Virus record (IMG/VR): IMGVR_UViG_3300009481_000045
Location: 1-35,376 of that record
Direction: 5' to 3' (one strand)
Length of the DNA: 35,376 bases
Source: a virus
The notes under the pieces were generated by a model. That model worked only from the letters and a program-made list of their open reading frames with translations. It had not been told where the DNA came from and did no database searches. Positions within the stretch are counted from its first letter, which is position 1. Each line of letters starts with the position of its first letter. Shown here one piece after another: positions 16,565-24,827 of the stretch. The translations under genes were made by a program, and so were the position numbers.

Positions 16565-19500
16565 CACTACTATAACCATTTTCTTTTTTAATTTCTATCA
16601 GTACATCCATGATGTCTCGCATAGCATCAATATGAGATATAATCATTAAAAACTTAAATTGACCTTTTAAGTAATCAAACAGCATAGCTAATGAATTTAA
16701 GTTATCAGAATCTAATACACCAAATCCCTCGTCAATAGCTAAGAAGTCTGGTCGTGGTAAATTAGATAAGTTTATTAATGCTACTCGTATAGCGAGAGCT
16801 GATATAAATCTCTCCATTCCACTTGACAGTTCGAGAGGCCATACATTATGGGCATCATACACTATCTTGGTGTTAATGTTTTTACCATCCATCTCAAGTA
16901 CCATATTAAAATCTACTATCTGGTCTAATATCCCATTCACTTCTGCCTCTATTGTAGGAAGAACTTTTGTAATCAATTCATACGGGACACCATCTCGCTT
17001 GACTGCATCCATATAATATTCATAAGCTTCAAAATTATCCTCGAGGTCTTTTATTTCTTGAATAGTTTTATTTATCTGGTCAATTCTATTCTTATATATA
17101 GTAACTTCACCATGTAATTTTTTCATTTCAGTGTCTGACTGAGTTAATTTTATATTAAGGTCATCTAATCGGTGTTGAGCATTTGTTATCTGCTTCTCAA
17201 TCTCCTTATTAGCTTGTATCATATCTTCATTTTCATAATATCTAAGTATTTTATCATCGGTAGCTTCTATTTGTGTTTCAAGGCTAGTTCGTTGTGACAT
17301 TAGAGAAACTTTTTCACTATTTAAATGTCGCTGTTGGCTTTTAACTCTATCAAAATCGAGTAACAAGGTATCATATAGTTTTCTATCATTCTCAATGGTA
17401 GGATATTTAGTATTAATTGTAGCTCCATACTGATTAAATGTCGTTGTCATTGATTGAACTGTTTTTTTATCTGCTTCTAATTCTACCTGAGTTTTCATAG
17501 CATCTTTTACAAAAGGGTTTTTAACACAATAATTACACTCAGGGTCGTATTCGTGTTTATTGAGCTTTTCAACCTTATCTAATTTAAATCTAATTACCTG
17601 CTTTAATGTGTCTAATTTAAGTTTGACATCATTCATATCAGTAACCAGGTGCTGGTATTCTGAATAATCGGTATCAACATTACCATAGCTATCCAAGTTA
17701 GTCGTTATAGTATTAAATATTTTTTTATTTTCAATAGTTTTATTTTCGATTGTATCAATATCATCATCAATGGTATCTGATTTTTTATTTAGTAGATGGT
17801 TTTGAGCTTCAAGTGAAACAATATCAACTACTGCCGAATCGATATTATTCAATTTTTTTGATAAAAATAATACTTCAGAATTTCGTGTTTTTTGGTCTTT
17901 TAATAGTTTTCCACGGACAACTTCAAACTCATCATAAGCAGTTTTACTACTGTCATATTTAGCTTTAGCTTCTGACAACTCATAACCATAATCGTGTTTC
18001 TTTAAATTTCTTAATATAGCCGATACATCGTGAATTTCCTCCTGAGCTAAAGTGTAAAGTTGGTCAAACACATTAATATCCATAAATTGAGCTAGAATTT
18101 CTTTTCGCTCTTTTTGGGTTTTCTCAATAAATACATTACCTTGAGATTGTAGTGACAGGGCGGTCATAATGAAATCACTATAATCACCTATAATTTTTCT
18201 TATATTTAAATTAGTGGTTCTTCGTTGGTCACCATTCATAGAAACTCTGTCACCAGCTTCGTCAATAATCCAAAAATCTACATCTACTTTAACATGACCA
18301 TTTTTACTCTTTCTAGCTCTCCGTTCAATAAAATAATCTTGGTCGCTAACTGAAAAATTTAACTTGCAATCAAAAGTAGCCTTTTTATTATTCATAACAT
18401 CTCTGGCATATATTGTTCGAGAACAAGTGTCAAACAAGCAAAATGACAGTGCGTCTAATAACGAAGATTTACCTGAAGCATTTGGAGCAAATAACCCAAC
18501 ACTACCATTAGTCTTTTCAAAGTCAACCACATTTGTGTCACCAAACGAGAACATATTATCAAACTCAAATTTCTTAAGCTTCCAATGTACATTTCGTGAA
18601 ACTTCTTCTTCTGGTAATTGAGAATTTAAATCAGCATTAATTACTTTAATCTTAGCTAAAACACTATCATCAATGGCGTATTGGCGTTTCAAATAATCAT
18701 CAATTAAAGTATATTGGTAATCTGTGTTTCGGACATCACCTACATTTATCTTGTTTAATCTGTCACCTGTTTTTGTTTGTGACAAAGTATCCATTCTATT
18801 TATAGAAATTTCTTTGACACCATATGCAGTGTGTATTTCCGAAGTAACTTTTTTAATCTCTGACGAATCGGTATTAGATATTCTAACACGAAGTCTAGCT
18901 TTTTTTGGCATATCATCAACAATCGGAACCACTCCATTATCAACTTCTAATGTATAATAACCATAGTCATTTTCTATTTTCTCAAATGTAGATTGTTTTG
19001 CTGGGACATCCCAAGTCAAATACCCGTGGTCTAATGTTTCACCATGATTTTGTTGAATTAGAGAACCACAATATGCTATTCGATGGTCCTTATCCATAAA
19101 TTGCCTTTTGTGAATATCACCGAGTAAAGCTAAATCATAACCATTAAACAGAGCCGTGGTATGTTCAGGATTTTTTAAATGAAACCCAAAATCAGTAGTA
19201 CAATTATCTACACTACCGTGGAATAAGGCAATTTTAGTACCACTCCCCAAATCAACTGCCTTTGGGTATTTAGCTACATTATGTTCATCAAATACTGACA
19301 TCACAGTGAATGTAACATCAGCTAATTCAAAAGTACAAGTATCTCGCATATAATATAAATTTGAATGATTGAGGTTTTTTACAATCGGTTGTAATACATC
19401 CAATCGGTGAAGGTTATTTAAATTACAATCGTGGTTACCCGCTATAACTATTGTAGGAGCTATATCAGCTAAATTCCTAAAAAAGTCTGAAATCAAATCT

Positions 19501-19703
19501 ACTAATTCTGGTGACATATCGAGTTTAGCGTGAGCTATATCACCACCCAAATAAATTATACTATCTTTTGAATTTTGTTTTATTCTATCATATACTTTGG
19601 AAAACACTTCTCTGTATTCAGAGTGTCGTTTTAAATTACGGATATGAATATCAGATAGGTGGTGTATAGTTTTAAGTTTTTTAAATGGTACTTTTATTTT
19701 CAT
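16551..19703 (-). CDS. Single-chain Mre11-Rad50-like (gp47-gp46 / SbcD-SbcC) recombination nuclease, 1050 aa
   Basis: One unbroken reading frame joins two proteins that are separate in T4 (gp47 and gp46) and in cells (SbcD and SbcC). The N-terminal phosphoesterase shows D18-x-H20, G-G-D55, G-N-H-D at 89-92, H162 and G-D-I-H at 195-198. The ATPase starts near residue 375. It has a Walker A at 405-414 (P-N-A-S-G-K-S-S), a long coiled coil split by a zinc hook C723-x2-C726, the signature L-S-S-G-M at 959-963, a Walker B ending D991-E992, and the switch histidine H1024. All key residues are present. In T4 this complex processes DNA ends for recombination-dependent replication and degrades host DNA. 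The ATG overlaps no gene, but its AGGA straddles the primase stop 2 bases away. It is the last gene of the unit. Confidence 0.93.
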   Translation of the reverse strand: MKIKVPFKKLKTIHHLSDIHIRNLKRHSEYREVFSKVYDRIKQNSKDSIIYLGGDIAHAKLDMSPELVDLISDFFRNLADIAPTIVIAGNHDCNLNNLHRLDVLQPIVKNLNHSNLYYMRDTCTFELADVTFTVMSVFDEHNVAKYPKAVDLGSGTKIALFHGSVDNCTTDFGFHLKNPEHTTALFNGYDLALLGDIHKRQFMDKDHRIAYCGSLIQQNHGETLDHGYLTWDVPAKQSTFEKIENDYGYYTLEVDNGVVPIVDDMPKKARLRVRISNTDSSEIKKVTSEIHTAYGVKEISINRMDTLSQTKTGDRLNKINVGDVRNTDYQYTLIDDYLKRQYAIDDSVLAKIKVINADLNSQLPEEEVSRNVHWKLKKFEFDNMFSFGDTNVVDFEKTNGSVGLFAPNASGKSSLLDALSFCLFDTCSRTIYARDVMNNKKATFDCKLNFSVSDQDYFIERRARKSKNGHVKVDVDFWIIDEAGDRVSMNGDQRRTTNLNIRKIIGDYSDFIMTALSLQSQGNVFIEKTQKERKEILAQFMDINVFDQLYTLAQEEIHDVSAILRNLKKHDYGYELSEAKAKYDSSKTAYDEFEVVRGKLLKDQKTRNSEVLFLSKKLNNIDSAVVDIVSLEAQNHLLNKKSDTIDDDIDTIENKTIENKKIFNTITTNLDSYGNVDTDYSEYQHLVTDMNDVKLKLDTLKQVIRFKLDKVEKLNKHEYDPECNYCVKNPFVKDAMKTQVELEADKKTVQSMTTTFNQYGATINTKYPTIENDRKLYDTLLLDFDRVKSQQRHLNSEKVSLMSQRTSLETQIEATDDKILRYYENEDMIQANKEIEKQITNAQHRLDDLNIKLTQSDTEMKKLHGEVTIYKNRIDQINKTIQEIKDLEDNFEAYEYYMDAVKRDGVPYELITKVLPTIEAEVNGILDQIVDFNMVLEMDGKNINTKIVYDAHNVWPLELSSGMERFISALAIRVALINLSNLPRPDFLAIDEGFGVLDSDNLNSLAMLFDYLKGQFKFLMIISHIDAMRDIMDVLIEIKKENGYSSVSYS

Positions 19704-19705
19704 AA

Positions 19706-20626
19706 TTATCCTAACAATCTGTATTTAATTAATGAGCTAAAATTTAATAAATTGGTGTCCGATAGTAAAGTGTGAATAGCATCAAAACCTATATCTGATG
19801 GGTCTGTATCAGTAGGTAAATCTACCATATAAACATTTCTGCCCTGGTTCATAAATTTTTCACATATTTTCAACGAATCTTTAATGGCGTCTGTATCAAG
19901 TGTTATGTAAATGTCTTTAACATTATGTTCTATAATTTTTTTTTCTAACTTTTGTGGAATAGTCTTTCCGAACAATGGTATCGCATTTCTCTTTATAGAG
20001 ATAGCATCAAAAACACCTTCACATAATATAATCGGTTCATTCCAATTTATGAACAAATCAAATCCCACCACATCCTTACTAACGAATGGGTTTTTATATT
20101 TCATCGTACTGTCATAAAAACTCCTACCAACAAAATAATTCAGTTGAGCATCTGCATCAAACGAAGGTACTATTATTCTATTTGAATATAATCCAGTTTC
20201 ACAATAACCTATACTGTATTTTAATATGTCAAACGGTGTTATACCACGATGCTGTAGATATAACATAGCTCTCTTATATTCTGGGGTGTTTTGTTTTTCC
20301 CATAGTGGAATGTATTGTTGTGGTAATTTAACTACCTCTACCTTAGCATCATCATCACTCGCATATACAGTAGTCTTTGAATAACCACTATTGTATAATT
20401 CTTGAAATTGGTCACGAGTAGCTTTTAATTTTTTGAATAACTGAATTAAATTATGACCACCTGTGTTACAAATCCAACAGTGCCATTTTTGGGTTTTTAG
20501 ATTTATTTGTAATTTCTTTTTATGATGACTACAAAATGTACAATAAAAAGAATATTCTTCGTTCCGAAGCTTACTGCTCCTTCCCAATAATTTTTCTATA
20601 AGTATGATTATCGAGTTATTATTCAT
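19706..20626 (-). CDS. DnaG-type DNA primase (306 aa)
   Basis: The N-terminus has a zinc-binding domain with C29-x2-C32 and C50-x2-C53 plus H58. A central region follows with the R-G-I-T and S-I-G-Y segments typical of DnaG-family cores. The TOPRIM domain has E203-G-x2-D207-A and D244-x-D246, then D-P-S-D at 275-278. These residues bind the metal ions for RNA primer synthesis at the phage fork. The length is close to T4 gp61 (342 residues) and short of bacterial DnaG, which carries an extra helicase-binding domain. I see no clear Shine-Dalgarno before the ATG at 20626 and no better in-frame start. The 33-base gap upstream is A+T-rich. The gene lies between the resolvase and nuclease genes, two bases from the latter. 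Confidence 0.9.
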   Translation of the reverse strand: MNNNSIIILIEKLLGRSSKLRNEEYSFYCTFCSHHKKKLQINLKTQKWHCWICNTGGHNLIQLFKKLKATRDQFQELYNSGYSKTTVYASDDDAKVEVVKLPQQYIPLWEKQNTPEYKRAMLYLQHRGITPFDILKYSIGYCETGLYSNRIIVPSFDADAQLNYFVGRSFYDSTMKYKNPFVSKDVVGFDLFINWNEPIILCEGVFDAISIKRNAIPLFGKTIPQKLEKKIIEHNVKDIYITLDTDAIKDSLKICEKFMNQGRNVYMVDLPTDTDPSDIGFDAIHTLLSDTNLLNFSSLIKYRLLG

Positions 20627-20659
20627 ATACTATAATATACAACATTTTTGGTATATAAA

Positions 20660-21166
20660 TCAAGTATTATTTTCATATAAAGACATAACTAATGCATCGT
20701 AGGAATCTATATTTTTAGGGTCCCAATTTCCCCTCGAAGTTGTCTTACACCATTTTTTTGTATCATATCGCTGTTCAATCTGTTCTTTAACATAATCTTT
20801 AGCTTTAACACCCTTAACTCGAGCTTTCCCGAATACTCGTTTACGACCGGTATTGGGATTTATACTAATCAATGGTACTTCCATCGAATTTTCTAATATA
20901 AAACAAAACACTGCATTGAATTTAGCTAATTTAATTATGACCTGTTGTGAAGTTCTGCCACCAGCAAACCCAGATAAATTATCTTCAACATGGATTCTAT
21001 CTATTTCGTGTGGTTTATCTCCTAAAATATCCATAGCATAATATGCTTTTTCTTGAATTGTTTTTTGTTTTTTAATGTCTATGAAACCCATATCGAGTAT
21101 CTTTTTATTTTTTGTAAATGCATATCCAATACAAGTTGTAGATATGTCTAATCCTAATGTAACCAT
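20660..21166 (-). CDS. RuvC-like Holliday-junction resolvase (168 aa)
   Basis: The protein has the RNase H-fold RuvC layout. A first strand carries D7 (G-L-D-I-S-T-T-x2-G-Y), the middle acidic residue is E61 (H-V-E-D-N), and the C-terminal pair is D154-x2-D157-A (I-D-S-Y-D-A-L). These four acids would hold the two metal ions that cut four-way junctions. The length is near that of bacterial RuvC. In T4 the equivalent job is done by the unrelated gp49 endonuclease VII, so this would be a replacement that resolves concatemers before packaging. The ATG at 21166 has GGGGA 6-7 bases upstream, and the gene begins 16 bases after a tail gene. Other RNase H-like nucleases with the same fold cannot be excluded. 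Confidence 0.82.
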   Translation of the reverse strand: MVTLGLDISTTCIGYAFTKNKKILDMGFIDIKKQKTIQEKAYYAMDILGDKPHEIDRIHVEDNLSGFAGGRTSQQVIIKLAKFNAVFCFILENSMEVPLISINPNTGRKRVFGKARVKGVKAKDYVKEQIEQRYDTKKWCKTTSRGNWDPKNIDSYDALVMSLYENNT

Positions 21167-21182
21167 TTATTCCCCATAATTA

Positions 21183-22832
21183 TTAAATATCTATTCTAAC
21201 ATTAAAAGTCATCGGTGTTTCGTTTGAACTGAATATAGGTCTTGCTAATTTACCTACAGCCAGTAACTCATAACTTTGATTATATAATCCTATAGTAGTA
21301 ACATATGGTCTAAATAATGAATGAGATGCTACTCCTAACATATCACCAGTATTACCATCTACTAATAAACTTTTGTGAATAGTAGTATTAAATTCGGTAT
21401 CTTCTATTTCACACTTATATTCGTGTTCAACAATTCTTACGGTAGAATCGAAAGTAAGCTCAAACCCATCTGAACCTGTTCCTAATAATATTTGATTATA
21501 TTGTTGTTGTTGAGTTATTACAATACTACCTTGGTTATAAAATACATTTCCAATATTCGGAGTTACTATACCATCTGGGAAATGATATAATGCCTGAACT
21601 TCACTAGCACTTAATGGTCTATCAAATATTCTTACTTCATCAATATCTCCGTCAAAATAATTTCCATAATTATTATTATTCGACCCAAGAACACCTTTAC
21701 CGATTGAGGTTATATCTAAAGAACGAGAAAGAATTGAATTACTTGGTCCAACATCTACGGTATCATAGGAGTTAACCAACTCACCATCTAAATACCAACT
21801 CATTTGACCACCCTCACCAGTTAACACATTATGGTGCCATTCTGTATCAGCTGTGATTCCAGAATCTCCTGCCGCATTTGGGTAAAATAAATATGATTCA
21901 TTTCTAATAGCCTCAGATTCTAAAACAAAATTACCATCACCATTAATACCACTATCTATAAAGGTGAGTGCAGTATGTCCACCATAGAATACTCTAAGAA
22001 ATTTATTGTCATTACCAGAAGTTAATGAATCTCTTTTCTGCCACCAAGATATAGCTGCTCCTGTAGTAGTACCGTCTTGACCAAAATCCAATGTGATAGT
22101 CGAAGATAGCTGAGCTTCATGATTTGATGATGAGGTGAATGATAATGACTTGTCTAAATAGTTTAAAGTGTTGTTAGCTCCCGTGGGAAATGTCTGTCCG
22201 TCGGTTATTGTCAAATCTGCATATGATGTTGAAGCTTCATTATATACCACCGAACCAGATGTATCAAAATTCCAATGTACTATCGGGTCTGTTGGAAACT
22301 TTGAAGCTGTTGCTAAATATGTGGTGGTATCTGTAAACTTACTACTGAAGCTAGATGACAATGCTACACTATACAAATTACCTGCAGTGTCATCTTTTAT
22401 CTGTTCATTATTATAAGAACCACTATCTGCGGAAATGGTTATAGAGCCCGGTTTAACTCCCAACCCAAACTTCTGCTGAGGGATTACTAAATGTGAAATC
22501 GAAGAAGCTTCGAGTGTAGGAAAGGGCATTGTATCATAATATAATCCAGTACCAGCGACTATCAATGAATCGTCATTATTAAAAGTAATTATAGGATTAT
22601 ATTTATTTTTGTAATATACTTTATTTACCAAGTGGTATATATTGCGTTTATAAGTACCATCTGAATTTTGTTCCTCGGTAGGGTAAAAATGTGATGTATG
22701 ATTTATACCCTCTAATACTTTTATACCACTGCCACTATCTACATTGTCTACCGTTACTAAAAAGGTTTTATTAGCTTCAAATGGTGTAATCGTAATATCA
22801 CTTGTCTTGATAGTTTTGAATGCAATTGGCAT
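21183..22832 (-). CDS. Tail/fibre structural protein with LamG-like domain (549 aa)
   Basis: The middle of the protein (about residues 228-415) reads as a concanavalin-like LamG fold: S-L-S-F-T-S-S opening, I-S-W-W-Q-K-R, E-W-H-H-N-V-L-T, W-Y-L-D-G-E-L, then the usual closing D-G-D-I-D-E-V-R-I-F-D-R-P-L-S. Such domains commonly bind glycans. The last 40 residues (T-T-I-G-L-Y-N then E-L-L-A-V-G-K-L-A-R-P) match the end of the next gene upstream in the operon, so the two proteins share a C-terminal module, probably for assembly. The Shine-Dalgarno before the ATG at 22832 is weak. I infer a baseplate-attached or fibre protein with a surface-binding domain. The exact part of the virion is not known to me. 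Confidence 0.7.
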   Translation of the reverse strand: MPIAFKTIKTSDITITPFEANKTFLVTVDNVDSGSGIKVLEGINHTSHFYPTEEQNSDGTYKRNIYHLVNKVYYKNKYNPIITFNNDDSLIVAGTGLYYDTMPFPTLEASSISHLVIPQQKFGLGVKPGSITISADSGSYNNEQIKDDTAGNLYSVALSSSFSSKFTDTTTYLATASKFPTDPIVHWNFDTSGSVVYNEASTSYADLTITDGQTFPTGANNTLNYLDKSLSFTSSSNHEAQLSSTITLDFGQDGTTTGAAISWWQKRDSLTSGNDNKFLRVFYGGHTALTFIDSGINGDGNFVLESEAIRNESYLFYPNAAGDSGITADTEWHHNVLTGEGGQMSWYLDGELVNSYDTVDVGPSNSILSRSLDITSIGKGVLGSNNNNYGNYFDGDIDEVRIFDRPLSASEVQALYHFPDGIVTPNIGNVFYNQGSIVITQQQQYNQILLGTGSDGFELTFDSTVRIVEHEYKCEIEDTEFNTTIHKSLLVDGNTGDMLGVASHSLFRPYVTTIGLYNQSYELLAVGKLARPIFSSNETPMTFNVRIDI

Positions 22833-22857
22833 CTATATCTTACCATTCATTTTCACT

Positions 22858-24021
22858 TTAAAAATCTAATTTAACTTTTATTACAGCTTCTCTGCTGAAT
22901 GATTTTAATAATGGTTTACTTAATTTAGCTACTGCTAATAATTCCTTAGCATCATTATATAATCCCACAGTTGTAATATAACTTTTCGGGTCTGCTTTAA
23001 ATCCAGCATTTACAGGAATTCCTGTTGTCTGGTTTGCCCAAGTAGAGTTATTTGTATAATTGTATTCAGAAGCTTTTATTCTACAAAAATAATGTGTCGA
23101 AGTTACATCTTCCTCTGACCTAGCTTTGAAGTGTGCTCCCGTTACCAGTGCATCTAAAAATGTTTCATGGTTTGCGGCTGTAGTAGTTACTGTATCCCAA
23201 CCAACAGACGATGTAACTCTACCATCAAGTATCATCAATCCTACATCTGGATATATAAGTCCGTATTTTTCAGTACCCACTTGTCCACCATTAATCGAAC
23301 CACTTATAATGTTATACACTCTAGCCCGTGAACCAGTACCTGCGGCTGTAGATTGTCCACTATCGTCAATTAAGTGGAGTTCTGTCAAATCACCACCCGA
23401 ACCTTTTAATTCTAATTCCCAATTACCAGGGTCAATTCTTTCTTTATATAACGCTCGAGAAACATTAATAGCATAAAAATCATCAGTATAATTTTCTCCA
23501 GCGGCATTTGTAAATGTAAACAATGAATCACCTGGGTTTAATACTGTCTGCACATGCTGAGAATATATGGCTTTAGTTGGTCTGTTGTCAGATATTCCCG
23601 CTGAACCACTACCCGCCTTGTGACCATATGCAATAGAAAATTGTACAGCTGCTCCTTCAGTTGCTGGGTCTTTTTGATAGACATCATAATAATATTTTCC
23701 AGCTGCTGAAGCTGTTTGAGTAGATGAAGTATAAAACGCAGTTAATGAAGATGTTGCATTGCTCCATAGTGGAGTGGTTACTTGTTGCATTACATTTTCT
23801 ACAATGTCATCACCCGAATTGAAATGAGTAAACGCTCGGGTAGCAGTAGCATCTATTTGAGCTTGTGAATTAACTAATGTCCCAATTACTGGGTTTAATT
23901 CGTCTGATATGAATTGAGTAAGTCCACCTACATTAATTCCTAAACTATTACTGGTGCCCATATTACCTGTGAGGGCATTCGCTACTGCTTCTATTATCTG
24001 CTCTGTTGTTAAATTTGCCAT
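22858..24021 (-). CDS. Tail/baseplate-region structural protein (387 aa)
   Basis: The ATG at 24021 has AGGAG 8 bases upstream. The N-terminus is helical (T-T-E-Q-I-I-E-A-V-A-N-A-L) and the rest is beta-rich. No enzyme motif was found. A middle stretch (Q-F-S-I-A-Y-G-H-K-A-G-S-G-S) and Y-G-L-I-Y-P-D-V-G are of a kind seen in structural proteins of T4-like marine phages, from memory. The final 43 residues (Y-I-T-T-V-G-L-Y-N, E-L-L-A-V-A-K-L-S-K-P-L, K-V-K-L-D-F) are clearly related to the end of the following gene. It lies in the middle of the baseplate-to-fibre gene run, 22 bases after its neighbour. I infer a virion protein, role unknown. Confidence 0.65.
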   Translation of the reverse strand: MANLTTEQIIEAVANALTGNMGTSNSLGINVGGLTQFISDELNPVIGTLVNSQAQIDATATRAFTHFNSGDDIVENVMQQVTTPLWSNATSSLTAFYTSSTQTASAAGKYYYDVYQKDPATEGAAVQFSIAYGHKAGSGSAGISDNRPTKAIYSQHVQTVLNPGDSLFTFTNAAGENYTDDFYAINVSRALYKERIDPGNWELELKGSGGDLTELHLIDDSGQSTAAGTGSRARVYNIISGSINGGQVGTEKYGLIYPDVGLMILDGRVTSSVGWDTVTTTAANHETFLDALVTGAHFKARSEEDVTSTHYFCRIKASEYNYTNNSTWANQTTGIPVNAGFKADPKSYITTVGLYNDAKELLAVAKLSKPLLKSFSREAVIKVKLDF

Positions 24022-24043
24022 TTACTTGTCTCCTATTAATCCG

Positions 24044-24727
24044 TTATGACGCTGTAGTAGTAGTTTCTGGTGAAGGTACTACTGTTATATCTATTGTTTT
24101 CTGTGCACCTGTTTCATTTCCTATTATAGAAAGTTTTGTATAACTATCAGAAGAAGCTATTAAGGTTTTAACTTTTAATTTAACAGATAATCCTACTTCA
24201 CTTACAGTATATCGCTGTGTTACATCACCTAAGAAAGAAGGAACTGTTCCAACTAAATTGGTACTAACACTATCTATTACTTGTAATGAAGCTAGTGTTC
24301 CATTATGTAAAATAAAAGTATATCCAAGTGTTTGGTCAGCTCCACTTATATTGGTCGTAATAGGGTCTATTACAACTTCAGTCTGATTAGCTGAGGTTAA
24401 AATTAAAGTATTATTTTCAATGCCAGCTATATCTAAAATGGGAACTTTAGGTGTCCCTTTAGGTAATGTTAAAAGTTTAGACCTCATAATTTGTGTTTCA
24501 TCTGATACAGCTTCAAATATAGGTGTATTTTCTATGACTACCCCATATGCCGAACTTCCGTCAGCATGAGTTGGGTCCCATAAAGAATAATCTATTTCAT
24601 CATCACCGAGTGCAAATTGTGTAATCTGAAAACCATTCTGTCCTTTTCCACCAGATGATAATCGCTCTCTACCTTTCTTTGTTAAGATGGCATCTACCGT
24701 TATGGTTGAATTGTCTAAATAAGCCAT
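24044..24727 (-). CDS. Structural protein, probable tail/baseplate component (227 aa)
   Basis: The N-terminal 50 residues (T-V-D-A-I-L-T-K-K-G-R-E-R-L, then F-Q-I-T-Q-F-A-L-G-D-D-E-I-D-Y) are a pattern I recognise from conserved but uncharacterised structural proteins of T4-like phages. The rest is beta-rich, ending in a Thr-rich tail. AGGAG lies 9 bases before the ATG at 24727. A 100-base gap upstream holds a repeated A+T element (24793-24807) that may be a promoter, so this gene may start a subunit of the transcription run. The role in the virion is unknown. Confidence 0.65.
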   Translation of the reverse strand: MAYLDNSTITVDAILTKKGRERLSSGGKGQNGFQITQFALGDDEIDYSLWDPTHADGSSAYGVVIENTPIFEAVSDETQIMRSKLLTLPKGTPKVPILDIAGIENNTLILTSANQTEVVIDPITTNISGADQTLGYTFILHNGTLASLQVIDSVSTNLVGTVPSFLGDVTQRYTVSEVGLSVKLKVKTLIASSDSYTKLSIIGNETGAQKTIDITVVPSPETTTTAS

Positions 24728-24792
24728 TGTATTGTCTCCTATAATCTCTTTATCGAAATTTTTAAATTATAACTAAAGCATAAACTTTTATT

Positions 24793-24807
24793 CATATATA
24801 AATATAA
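24793..24807 (-). promoter_or_regulatory. Repeated 15-base A+T element, second copy
   Basis: TTATATTTATATATG on the minus strand is identical to 16306-16320 and lies 66 bases before the ATG at 24727. The rest of the 100-base gap (24728-24827) is A+T-rich. It holds the AGGAG of the next gene but no clear terminator. Confidence 0.35.
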
Positions 24808-24827
24808 TTAAAATAAATTTTATGATA

